From: an uncultured Pseudobutyrivibrio sp.
GTDB lineage: Bacteria > Bacillota > Clostridia > Lachnospirales > Lachnospiraceae
Assembly (NCBI GenBank): GCA_900546435.1
Contig: URCQ01000020.1
Location: 1 to 44,116, forward strand
DNA length: 44,116 bases
Reading direction: 5' to 3'
Part shown: in pieces, positions 23,388 to 31,242 of the stretch
Layout: every line of letters begins with the position of its first letter
Position numbering within the stretch: the first letter of the stretch is position 1
Program-made: the position numbers and the translations under genes
Notes under the pieces: generated by a model
The model's database searches: none
What the model was told of the DNA's origin: nothing
Seen by the model: the letters and a program-made list of their open reading frames with translations, nothing else

Positions 23388-24303
23388 ACAGGAACACAAA
23401 GTCCTGAAAGAAGAGAGAAATCGTAGAAAACGCATACAACATATTCGGACAGGAATTATTACGGTTATTTCCGCCTGGATTGTGTTGTCCATTGTGATTA
23501 CCTGTATTCTTTGCGCAAAGGTTATTTCGTTACAAAAGCAGATTAATATCATGACGGGAGAATATGATTCTTCAACAGCTGTGGTATCCCAGGTGAATCA
23601 GAGCGCTGGTGATACAGACAGCGTTCAGTTAACACAAAATACAATGGACAAAGAAAATTTAGCAACAGCGGAAGATTTACATAAGGTATATCTGACATTT
23701 GATGATGGACCAAGTGAAAATACAAACGCTATTCTGGATATTTTGGATGATTATGGCATCAAAGCGACTTTTTTTGTGACAGGCAAAGAAGATGAGGCGT
23801 CAAAAGCTGCATATCAGCGAATTGTTGCAGAAGGGCATACGATTGCAATGCATTCGTTCTCACACAAATATAGTGAAATATATGCATCCAAAGAAGCATT
23901 TCAAGAAGATTTTGAACGCATTCAGAATCTGATTTATGACACGACAGGTGTGGAATGTCACTACTACAGATTTCCGGGAGGAAGCAGCAATAAAGTCAGC
24001 GATACTGATATGTCGGAATTTATTAGCTATTTGAATGAACAGGGAATTACATACTATGATTGGAACGTTTCGAGTGGAGACGCAACATCAAGGGCATTTA
24101 CTGCAGATGAATTAGTTGAAAATGTTATGTCGGATGTGGTAAAATACAAAACGTCGGTTGTTTTATTACACGATGCAACAGTTAAGACAACAACGGTACA
24201 AGCGCTGCCGGCAATGATTGAGGCTTTACAACAGGCTGGAGCGATGATTTTACCGATTGATGAGGATACAACAGTGATACAACATGTCAGTATCCAACAA
24301 TAA
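23380..24303 (+). CDS. Membrane-anchored polysaccharide deacetylase (NodB domain)
   Basis: The 307-residue protein has a basic N-terminus, one membrane segment (about 26-50) and an external CE4/NodB domain. All five motifs are visible: TFDDGPS (106-112), HSFSH (158-162, two metal-binding His), RFPGG (197-201), DWNVSSGD (227-234) and LLHD (262-265). It should remove acetyl groups from peptidoglycan amino sugars or another surface glycan. The ATG overlaps the stop of the chemoreceptor gene, and a bactofilin gene follows, which fits a cell-wall job. Confidence 0.9.
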   Translation: MSEQEHKVLKEERNRRKRIQHIRTGIITVISAWIVLSIVITCILCAKVISLQKQINIMTGEYDSSTAVVSQVNQSAGDTDSVQLTQNTMDKENLATAEDLHKVYLTFDDGPSENTNAILDILDDYGIKATFFVTGKEDEASKAAYQRIVAEGHTIAMHSFSHKYSEIYASKEAFQEDFERIQNLIYDTTGVECHYYRFPGGSSNKVSDTDMSEFISYLNEQGITYYDWNVSSGDATSRAFTADELVENVMSDVVKYKTSVVLLHDATVKTTTVQALPAMIEALQQAGAMILPIDEDTTVIQHVSIQQ

Positions 24304-24320
24304 GATACGGAGGAATGAAG

Positions 24321-25106
24321 ATGGGATTTTTTAAGGATTTTAAGGATGACTTTTCAGAGGCAGTCAATGATCTTGTTCCTGGAGCAGATGAATTAGATAC
24401 AGAAGATACTGCAACAGATACATTGGATGAAGAGATTGATGTACAATCTGAATTGTCAAAATTAGACGGCCTGTTGGAGCAGGTGACAAAGAGAGTGGAT
24501 GGCACGGCAGAAGAGGCTAAGCCAGAAGAAGTAAAACGAGAAAACACAGTGGAGGATACAATAACAATGGAAACAAGAGAAGTAGTGAATGAACCAGTTC
24601 GTGAGGCAGCACCAGCAATGCAGGTAACACCAAATCCTGTTGTAGCACCAACAGCACCTGTAGATGACGAGACAGCAATTATTACAGCTGGCATGACAAT
24701 CAGAGGTGATATCGAATCTACTGGATCTGTGGATGTAAAGGGTGGAATTGAAGGAAACATTACTTGTAATGGTAAGTTAGTTGTTACTGGTGTGGTTCAT
24801 GGAAACAGTACATCTTCTGAATTCTTTGCAGATTCTGCAAAGATTGAAGGTGAAGTAAATACCTCTGGTACAGCAAAAATTGGTGTTGGTTCTGTTATCA
24901 TTGGAAATATTACAGCAACATCTGCTGTTATTGCAGGAGCTGTAAAGGGTGATATTGATGTACAGGGACCAGTTGTTGTAGATACTTCTGCAGTTGTTAT
25001 GGGTAACATTAAGTCACGTTCTGTGCAGATTAACAATGGTGCGGTTATTGAAGGTTTCTGTTCACAGTGCTATGCAGATGTGGATGTTGAAGGTTTGTTC
25101 GCATAA
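24321..25106 (+). CDS. Bactofilin (polymer-forming cytoskeletal protein)
   Basis: I chose the ATG at 24321 over the one at 24315 because GGAGG (24309-24313) then has a seven-base spacing. The 261-residue protein has an acidic, probably disordered N-terminus (1-115) and a right-handed beta-helix of bactofilin type (about 118-250) with repeated hydrophobic-Gly turns (ITAGMTIRGDIES, GGIEGNITCNGKL, VKGDIDVQGPVVV). Bactofilins assemble without nucleotide into filaments that position cell-wall enzymes. The upstream deacetylase may be such a partner. It is unusual that only 14 bases separate it from pyrH. Confidence 0.88.
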   Translation: MGFFKDFKDDFSEAVNDLVPGADELDTEDTATDTLDEEIDVQSELSKLDGLLEQVTKRVDGTAEEAKPEEVKRENTVEDTITMETREVVNEPVREAAPAMQVTPNPVVAPTAPVDDETAIITAGMTIRGDIESTGSVDVKGGIEGNITCNGKLVVTGVVHGNSTSSEFFADSAKIEGEVNTSGTAKIGVGSVIIGNITATSAVIAGAVKGDIDVQGPVVVDTSAVVMGNIKSRSVQINNGAVIEGFCSQCYADVDVEGLFA

Positions 25107-25120
25107 AAGAAGGTAGAACG

Positions 25121-25816
25121 ATGAAGAGAGTTTTATTAAAATTAAGTGGCGAAGCGTTAGCCGGAGAAAAAAAGACAGGATTTGATGAGGCAACATGTAT
25201 TCAGGTTGCAAATCAGGTAAAGCAGTTGGTAGATGCTGGTACACAAGTTGGTATTGTGATTGGCGGAGGTAATTTCTGGAGAGGACGTACTTCTGAGACA
25301 ATCGATCGTACAAAGGCAGATCAGATTGGAATGCTTGCAACGATTATGAATTGCATTTATGTCTCTGAGATTTTCCGTTATGTTGGTATGGATACAGAGG
25401 TGTTGACACCGTTTACCTGTGGTGCATTTACTACATTGTTTTCAAAGGATGCTGCAAACCGTTGTTTTGCGGAGGGAAAAGTAGCTTTCTTTGCAGGTGG
25501 TACCGGTCATCCATATTTTTCGACAGATACAGCAACCGTACTTCGTGCAATCGAAATAGAAGCAGAAGTGATTTTACTTGCAAAAGCAGTGGATGGTGTA
25601 TATGACAGTGATCCTAAGACCAATCCAGATGCAAAACGTTATGATGTTTTACCAATCCAGACCGTAATTGATCAGAAATTGGCGGTTGTGGATTTGACGG
25701 CATCGATTATGTGTATGGAAAATAAAATGCCAATGTATGTTTTCGCATTACAAGAAGAAAATAGTATCGTAAAGGCAATTTCAGGAGAATTTAACGGCAC
25801 AAAAGTGACGGTATAA
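25121..25816 (+). CDS. pyrH: UMP kinase
   Basis: The 231-residue cytosolic enzyme phosphorylates UMP to UDP in pyrimidine nucleotide synthesis. Visible are KLSGEAL at the start, IGGGNFWRG (phosphate-binding loop), DQIGMLATIMN, and DGVYDSDPK of the amino-acid-kinase family. Length is normal. It is followed directly by frr, the common bacterial order; rpsB and tsf are not in front of it here. Confidence 0.95.
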   Translation: MKRVLLKLSGEALAGEKKTGFDEATCIQVANQVKQLVDAGTQVGIVIGGGNFWRGRTSETIDRTKADQIGMLATIMNCIYVSEIFRYVGMDTEVLTPFTCGAFTTLFSKDAANRCFAEGKVAFFAGGTGHPYFSTDTATVLRAIEIEAEVILLAKAVDGVYDSDPKTNPDAKRYDVLPIQTVIDQKLAVVDLTASIMCMENKMPMYVFALQEENSIVKAISGEFNGTKVTV

Positions 25817-25827
25817 TGGAGGAAAAG

Positions 25828-26382
25828 ATGGACGAAAAATTAAAAGTATTTGAAGACAAGATGCAAAAATCTTACAACAATTTGCTTGAGGAATATACAA
25901 CCATTCGTGCCGGAAGAGCAAATCCGCATGTTTTGGATAAGATCGTTGTTGATTATTACGGTGCACCAACACCATTACAGCAGGTGGCAAATATCAGTGT
26001 TCCAGAAGCACGTATGATTCAGATTCAGCCATGGGAGATGTCTTTGTTAAAAGATATCGAAAAAGCTATCCTGGTTTCTGATTTGGGATTAAATCCAACA
26101 AACGACGGTAAAGTGATTCGTCTGGTGTTCCCGGAATTGACAGAAGAACGTCGTAAAGAATTGGCAAAAGAAGTAAAAAAACACGGCGAAAATGCAAAAG
26201 TTGCAATTCGTAATATTCGTCGAGATGCAAATGATTCTTTCAAGAAATATGGAAAAGAGGCAGATGTATCTGAGGATGAAGTAAAAGAATTAGAAAATGA
26301 AGCACAGAAACTTACAGATAAGTATATTGCTGAAATAGACAAAGCCATTGAGACAAAGACACAGGAAATCTTAACGGTATAG
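25828..26382 (+). CDS. frr: Ribosome recycling factor
   Basis: The ATG at 25828 fits GGAGG (25818-25822) and gives 184 residues, the normal length; the ATG at 25816 overlaps the pyrH stop and precedes the binding site. The protein frees ribosomes from mRNA after termination together with EF-G. Typical segments are TIRAGRANP, NISVPEARMIQIQPW and RNIRRDAND in a long helical bundle. Confidence 0.95.
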   Translation: MDEKLKVFEDKMQKSYNNLLEEYTTIRAGRANPHVLDKIVVDYYGAPTPLQQVANISVPEARMIQIQPWEMSLLKDIEKAILVSDLGLNPTNDGKVIRLVFPELTEERRKELAKEVKKHGENAKVAIRNIRRDANDSFKKYGKEADVSEDEVKELENEAQKLTDKYIAEIDKAIETKTQEILTV

Positions 26383-26393
26383 TCTTAGGATAA

Positions 26394-26424
26394 AAGGGGA
26401 CACTCGCGTAAGTGTCCTTTTTTT
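26394..26424 (+). terminator. Intrinsic terminator between frr and uppS
   Basis: GGACACT (26398-26404) pairs with AGTGTCC (26411-26417) around a six-base loop, followed by seven T. It ends only 20 bases before the uppS start codon, which leaves no room for a separate promoter after it, so it may act as a partial terminator. Confidence 0.85.
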
Positions 26425-26444
26425 ACAAGTAGAAAGGAGAATGT

Positions 26445-27143
26445 ATGAGTGTTCCAAGACATGTTGCAATCATCTTAGATGGAAATGGAAGATGGGCAAA
26501 AGCAAAAGGATTACCGAGAACAGCAGGACATACAGCAGGCGCAAAAAATGTAGAAGTTGTCTGCGAGGAAGCATACAATATGGGCATCGAATATTTGACA
26601 TTGTATGCGTTTTCTACAGAAAATTGGAATCGTTCAAAGGAAGAAGTTTCCGCATTGATGAACCTGCTGAATCAATACTTAAAGAACTGTCTGAAGACAG
26701 CGAAAAAAAATAATATGCGTATACGCGTGATTGGCGATATATCCAAATTGGACGAGTCAATGCAGGAAAAAATTAAAGTGTTGGAAACAGAGTCTGCGGA
26801 TTATACTGGTCTGAATCTGACGATTGCTATCAACTATGGCAGCAGAGATGAGATTGTAAGAGGTATCAAACGTATGCAGCATGATATTGCAACAGAACAG
26901 CTGCAGGTGGATGATATTTCAGAAGAGACATTTAGCAGATATCTGGATACAGCAGAATTGCCAGATCCTGACTTGATGATTCGTACCAGCGGAGAACAGC
27001 GCTTGTCTAATTATTTGTTGTGGCAGTTAGCCTATGCAGAGTTTTATTTTACCCCGGTTGCCTGGCCGGATTTCCATGGAGAAGAACTAAGAAAAGCTGT
27101 GGAAGCATATGAAAATAGAGATCGAAGATACGGAAAGGTTTAA
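26445..27143 (+). CDS. uppS: Undecaprenyl diphosphate synthase (isoprenyl transferase)
   Basis: The 232-residue cis-prenyltransferase makes the C55 lipid carrier for cell-wall glycans. Visible motifs are ILDGNGRWAK (catalytic Asp12), TLYAFSTENW, and RTSGEQRLSNYLLWQ with EFYF near the C-terminus. AAAGGAG lies before the ATG. It starts the uppS-cdsA-dxr-rseP-ispG-polC group, with gaps of 1 to 27 bases. Confidence 0.96.
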   Translation: MSVPRHVAIILDGNGRWAKAKGLPRTAGHTAGAKNVEVVCEEAYNMGIEYLTLYAFSTENWNRSKEEVSALMNLLNQYLKNCLKTAKKNNMRIRVIGDISKLDESMQEKIKVLETESADYTGLNLTIAINYGSRDEIVRGIKRMQHDIATEQLQVDDISEETFSRYLDTAELPDPDLMIRTSGEQRLSNYLLWQLAYAEFYFTPVAWPDFHGEELRKAVEAYENRDRRYGKV

Positions 27144-27154
27144 GAGGTTTTACT

Positions 27155-27955
27155 ATGTTTAAGACAAGATTAATCAGTGGTATTGTACTGGTTGCAATTG
27201 CATTGGTGGTAATTATTACCGGTGGAAATGTATTACTTTCAGTAATGGGAATCATTTCTTTGATTGGTATGTTTGAATTATACCGGGTATTTCAGATAGA
27301 AAAATCAGCAGCGGGCATCGTTGGTTATGTGGCAGCCATTGTTTTTTATCTGAATTTGTATTTCGGATTTATAACAGATGCTATGGTATTACCATTGTTA
27401 TTTATGATAGTGTTGTTGGCTGTCTATGTATTTTCTTATCCAAAGTATAAAGCAGATCAAATTATGGCATGCTTTTTTGCCTTATTTTATGTGGCATTCA
27501 TGTTATCCTTTATTTATCAGACAAGAATGCTTGATGGTGGAAAGTACTTAGTATGGTTGATTTTCCTTTGTTCCTGGGGAAGCGATACCTGTGCCTATTG
27601 CGTTGGCATGTTGATTGGAAAACATAAAATGTCACCAATACTGAGTCCGAAAAAGTCAATCGAAGGTGCGGTAGGTGGTGTTGTAGGTGCTGCACTTTTG
27701 ACTGCATTATATGTTTCCATTTTCCGCAGTCAGCTAGACATTACCATGACAGAAGTTTGGATTTTAGCAGGGGTGAGTGCCATTGGTGCACTGATTTCTA
27801 TGGTGGGTGACTTGGCAGCATCTGCAATCAAACGTAATTATGACATTAAAGACTATGGAAAATTAATTCCAGGACATGGTGGTATCTTAGATCGTTTTGA
27901 CAGCGTTATTATTACAGCACCAATTATTTTCTTTTTGGCATCCAGAGTATTGTAG
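27155..27955 (+). CDS. cdsA: Phosphatidate cytidylyltransferase
   Basis: The 266-residue membrane enzyme, with about eight membrane segments, makes CDP-diacylglycerol for phospholipids. The family signature is near the C-terminus: SPKKSIEGAVGG and later SAIKRNYDIKDYGKLIPGHG with GGILDRFDS. Length is normal. Eleven bases follow uppS. Confidence 0.95.
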   Translation: MFKTRLISGIVLVAIALVVIITGGNVLLSVMGIISLIGMFELYRVFQIEKSAAGIVGYVAAIVFYLNLYFGFITDAMVLPLLFMIVLLAVYVFSYPKYKADQIMACFFALFYVAFMLSFIYQTRMLDGGKYLVWLIFLCSWGSDTCAYCVGMLIGKHKMSPILSPKKSIEGAVGGVVGAALLTALYVSIFRSQLDITMTEVWILAGVSAIGALISMVGDLAASAIKRNYDIKDYGKLIPGHGGILDRFDSVIITAPIIFFLASRVL

Positions 27956-27966
27956 GAGAGTAGCAT

Positions 27967-29112
27967 ATGAAAAAAATAGCAATTCTTGGTTCCACAGGAT
28001 CTATTGGAACACAGACACTTGATATTGTTGATCAGAATCCTGAAGATTTACAGGTAGTTGCCTTAGCGGCGGGAAGTAATATTACACTTTTAGAGCAGCA
28101 GGCAAGAAAATATAAGCCGGTTTTCGTAGCCGTATGGGATGAAATGCGTGCGAACGAGCTAAAGCAGAAATTGGCAGATACGCAGATTACGGTTGCAAGT
28201 GGCATGGATGGTCTGCTTGCTGTAGCAACGATTCCAGAATCAGAAATTCTTGTGACTGCAATTGTGGGTATGCTTGGTATTCGTCCGACCATTGCCGCGA
28301 TAGAAGCAGGAAAAGATATTGCACTTGCGAATAAAGAGACTATGGTTACGGCAGGTCATATTATCATTCCATTGGCAAAAAAATGTGGTGTTTCGATTTT
28401 ACCGGTAGATAGTGAACACAGTGCAATTTTCCAGTCCTTAAATGGTGAACGTCAGAATAAGATAAAAAAGATTCTATTGACAGCATCGGGAGGTCCGTTC
28501 CGTGGAAAAACATACGAAGCGTTGGAAAAGGTAACACTTGAAGATGCCTTGAAACATCCAAATTGGAGCATGGGAAGAAAAATTACAATTGATTCTGCAA
28601 CCATGGTCAATAAAGGATTAGAAGTGATGGAAGCAAAATGGCTTTTTGATGTAAAACCATCACAGATCGAAGTTGTTGTGCATCCACAGAGTATTTTGCA
28701 TTCGGCAGTTATGTTTGAAGATGGCGCAGTAATCGGTCAAATGGGAACACCAGACATGCGCTTACCAATTTTGTATGCATTATTTTATCCAGAACGTCGT
28801 ATGCTTTATGCAGAGGAATTAGATCTTTTTGCCATTGGCAATCTGACCTTTGAAAGACCGGATCGTGAGACATTTTATGGACTATCTTTAGCATATGATG
28901 CACTGGATGCAGGTGGCAATGTACCGACGGTATACAATGCAGCCAATGAGCGTGCTGTTGCAAAATTTTTAGATGGAAAGATTTCATTTGTACAAATTCC
29001 GGAAATTATTGCAAGCAGTATGGAAGAAGTCTATTACAAAGAAAATCCAACATTGGAAGAGATTTTAGATACAGAAGCAACAACATATGAATATATAGAG
29101 AGTCGGTGGTAA
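27967..29112 (+). CDS. dxr: 1-deoxy-D-xylulose-5-phosphate reductoisomerase
   Basis: The 381-residue NADPH enzyme catalyses the second step of the MEP isoprenoid pathway. Visible are the dinucleotide-binding GSTGSIGTQTLDIV at the N-terminus, ANKETMVTAG, the metal-binding VDSEHSAIFQ and ATMVNKGLEVMEAKWLF. It supplies precursors for uppS in the same operon. AGGAGAG precedes the start. Confidence 0.96.
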   Translation: MKKIAILGSTGSIGTQTLDIVDQNPEDLQVVALAAGSNITLLEQQARKYKPVFVAVWDEMRANELKQKLADTQITVASGMDGLLAVATIPESEILVTAIVGMLGIRPTIAAIEAGKDIALANKETMVTAGHIIIPLAKKCGVSILPVDSEHSAIFQSLNGERQNKIKKILLTASGGPFRGKTYEALEKVTLEDALKHPNWSMGRKITIDSATMVNKGLEVMEAKWLFDVKPSQIEVVVHPQSILHSAVMFEDGAVIGQMGTPDMRLPILYALFYPERRMLYAEELDLFAIGNLTFERPDRETFYGLSLAYDALDAGGNVPTVYNAANERAVAKFLDGKISFVQIPEIIASSMEEVYYKENPTLEEILDTEATTYEYIESRW

Positions 29113-29113
29113 A

Positions 29114-30148
29114 TTGAGTATTATTCTTGCAATTATCATTTTTAGTTTTATTATTATATTTCATGAACTGGGACACTTTTTAGTTGCAAAAAAGTGCGAT
29201 GTTAAGGTGAATGAATTTTGTCTGGGATTAGGACCTACGCTTTTACATTTTACCAAAGGAGAAACAACATATTCTTTGAAATTGTTTCCGTTCGGTGGCG
29301 CTTGTATGATGGAAGGCGAGGATGAAGAAAGCAAGGACGACCGCGCTTTTCATCATAAGCCTCTTTTGCAGCGTATTGCTATTGTTGCGGCGGGACCGCT
29401 GTTTAATTTTATTTTAGCCTATGTGCTGTCTGTATTTTTGATAGGCGCGATGGGATATGATGTACCAACGATCGCTGGTGTGATGGAAGGGTCTTCCGCA
29501 GAGGAAGAAGGTCTTGCGGCAGGAGATACGATTATCGCATTGAATCATTATCGCGTTCACTTTTATCAGGAAATCAGTGTTTATTCTTTCTTTCATCCGG
29601 GTGAAACAATGGATGTGACCTATGAAAGAGATGGAAAGGAATACACAGCACAGATTACACCAAAGTATAGTGAAGAAGCGGGGCGTTATCTCTTGGGATT
29701 GCAAGGGGATTATACGCGTATTCGTGGAAATGTACCAACAACACTTGCTTATGGATTTTATGAGATGAAATATCAGGTTTATGCCACTTTTCAGAGCTTG
29801 AAAATGCTTGTGACAGGGCAATTATCGGTAAATGATATGTCAGGTCCTGTTGGTATCGCCAAAACAATTGGTGATACGTATGATGAATCGTTAAGCTCAG
29901 GAGCTTTTTATGTAGCAATGAATATGATAAACATTGCTATCTTATTGTCTGCAAACCTTGGTGTCATGAATTTGTTACCAATACCTGCGCTGGATGGAGG
30001 AAGACTTTTGTTCTTTTTCGTGGAAGCAATACGGGGCAGAAAAATGAATGAAGAAATCGAAGGAAGAATTCATTTGGTTGGTTTTATGCTGCTTATGATT
30101 TTGATGGTGGTTGTTATGTTTAATGATATTCAGAAATTGTTCGTATAG
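29114..30148 (+). CDS. rseP: RseP-type site-2 intramembrane metalloprotease
   Basis: The 344-residue membrane protein has the zinc-binding HELGH (17-21) in the first membrane segment, a PDZ domain (about 115-195), and a second active-site segment NLLPIPALDGG with the metal-binding Asp. It cleaves membrane-bound regulators or leftover signal peptides. The start is TTG at 29114, with GGTGG five bases before, one base after the dxr stop. Confidence 0.94.
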   Translation: MSIILAIIIFSFIIIFHELGHFLVAKKCDVKVNEFCLGLGPTLLHFTKGETTYSLKLFPFGGACMMEGEDEESKDDRAFHHKPLLQRIAIVAAGPLFNFILAYVLSVFLIGAMGYDVPTIAGVMEGSSAEEEGLAAGDTIIALNHYRVHFYQEISVYSFFHPGETMDVTYERDGKEYTAQITPKYSEEAGRYLLGLQGDYTRIRGNVPTTLAYGFYEMKYQVYATFQSLKMLVTGQLSVNDMSGPVGIAKTIGDTYDESLSSGAFYVAMNMINIAILLSANLGVMNLLPIPALDGGRLLFFFVEAIRGRKMNEEIEGRIHLVGFMLLMILMVVVMFNDIQKLFV

Positions 30149-30159
30149 GAGGAGTTTTG

Positions 30160-31215
30160 ATGGAACGTAAGATAACAAAAGAAATAAAAATTGGAGATCG
30201 TGTGATTGGTGGCGGACATCCAATTCTAATCCAATCTATGACGAATACAAAAACGGAAGACGTAGAGGCAACCGTAGCGCAGATCAGACAGCTAGCAAAG
30301 GCGGGATGTGATATTATCCGCTGCGCAGTTCCAACAATGGAGGCAGCCGAGGCGCTTCGCGAAATAAAAAAACAGGTAGAAATACCAGTGGTTGCAGATA
30401 TCCATTTTGATTATCGACTTGCGATTGCAGCGATGGAAAATGGCGCGGATAAGATTCGCATCAACCCTGGTAATATCGGTTCTATGGAACGCATCAAAGC
30501 TGTGGTAGATGTAGCAAAAGAGCGTAACATACCAATTCGTGTCGGTGTGAATAGTGGCTCTTTGGAAAAAGAACTGGTAGAAAAATACCATGGTGTAACC
30601 GCCGAGGGTATAGTAGAAAGTGCGCTTGATAAGGTTCATATCATTGAAAATCTGGGATATGATAATCTGGTAATCAGCATTAAGTCATCGGATGTTTTAA
30701 TGTGTGTAAAAGCACATGAACTTATTTCTACACAGACAAACTATCCACTACATGTAGGAATTACAGAGTCCGGAACGCTTACGAGTGGTAATATCAAATC
30801 ATCCATTGGTCTGGGCTTGATTTTACATCAAGGCATTGGAGATACCATTCGTGTGTCGTTGACAGGAGATCCATTAGAAGAAATCAAATCAGCAAAATTG
30901 ATTCTTCGTACACTTGGCTTACGTCAGGGTGGTATTGAGGTGGTCTCATGTCCAACGTGTGGACGGACACAGATTGATTTGATAGGTCTTGCAAACCGTG
31001 TAGAGAATCTTGTGGCAGAATATCCGCTAGATATCAAAGTGGCTGTTATGGGATGTGTTGTCAATGGACCAGGGGAAGCAAAGGAGGCAGATCTTGGCAT
31101 CGCAGGAGGTATCGGAGAAGGACTCTTAATTAAGCATGGAGAAGTAGTGAAAAAGATGCCGGAAGATGAATTGCTTATGGCATTAAAATACGAATTAGAT
31201 CATTGGGGGGAGTAA
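30160..31215 (+). CDS. ispG: 4-hydroxy-3-methylbut-2-enyl diphosphate synthase (IspG/GcpE)
   Basis: The 351-residue iron-sulphur enzyme catalyses the sixth step of the MEP pathway. A TIM barrel (about 1-250) is followed by the cluster domain with CPTCGRTQ and MGCVVNGPGEA, which hold the [4Fe-4S] cysteines. AGGAGG lies before the ATG at 30160; a TTG three bases upstream is less likely. It extends the isoprenoid theme of dxr and uppS. Confidence 0.96.
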   Translation: MERKITKEIKIGDRVIGGGHPILIQSMTNTKTEDVEATVAQIRQLAKAGCDIIRCAVPTMEAAEALREIKKQVEIPVVADIHFDYRLAIAAMENGADKIRINPGNIGSMERIKAVVDVAKERNIPIRVGVNSGSLEKELVEKYHGVTAEGIVESALDKVHIIENLGYDNLVISIKSSDVLMCVKAHELISTQTNYPLHVGITESGTLTSGNIKSSIGLGLILHQGIGDTIRVSLTGDPLEEIKSAKLILRTLGLRQGGIEVVSCPTCGRTQIDLIGLANRVENLVAEYPLDIKVAVMGCVVNGPGEAKEADLGIAGGIGEGLLIKHGEVVKKMPEDELLMALKYELDHWGE

Positions 31216-31242
31216 CATCCCCTTTGGTTGGAGTGAAGCAGA

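Noticed and set aside
31207..31222. GGGG/CCCC mini-hairpin over the ispG stop codon, before polC.
   Set aside because: Only four pairs with an eight-base loop; too weak and likely to occur by chance.
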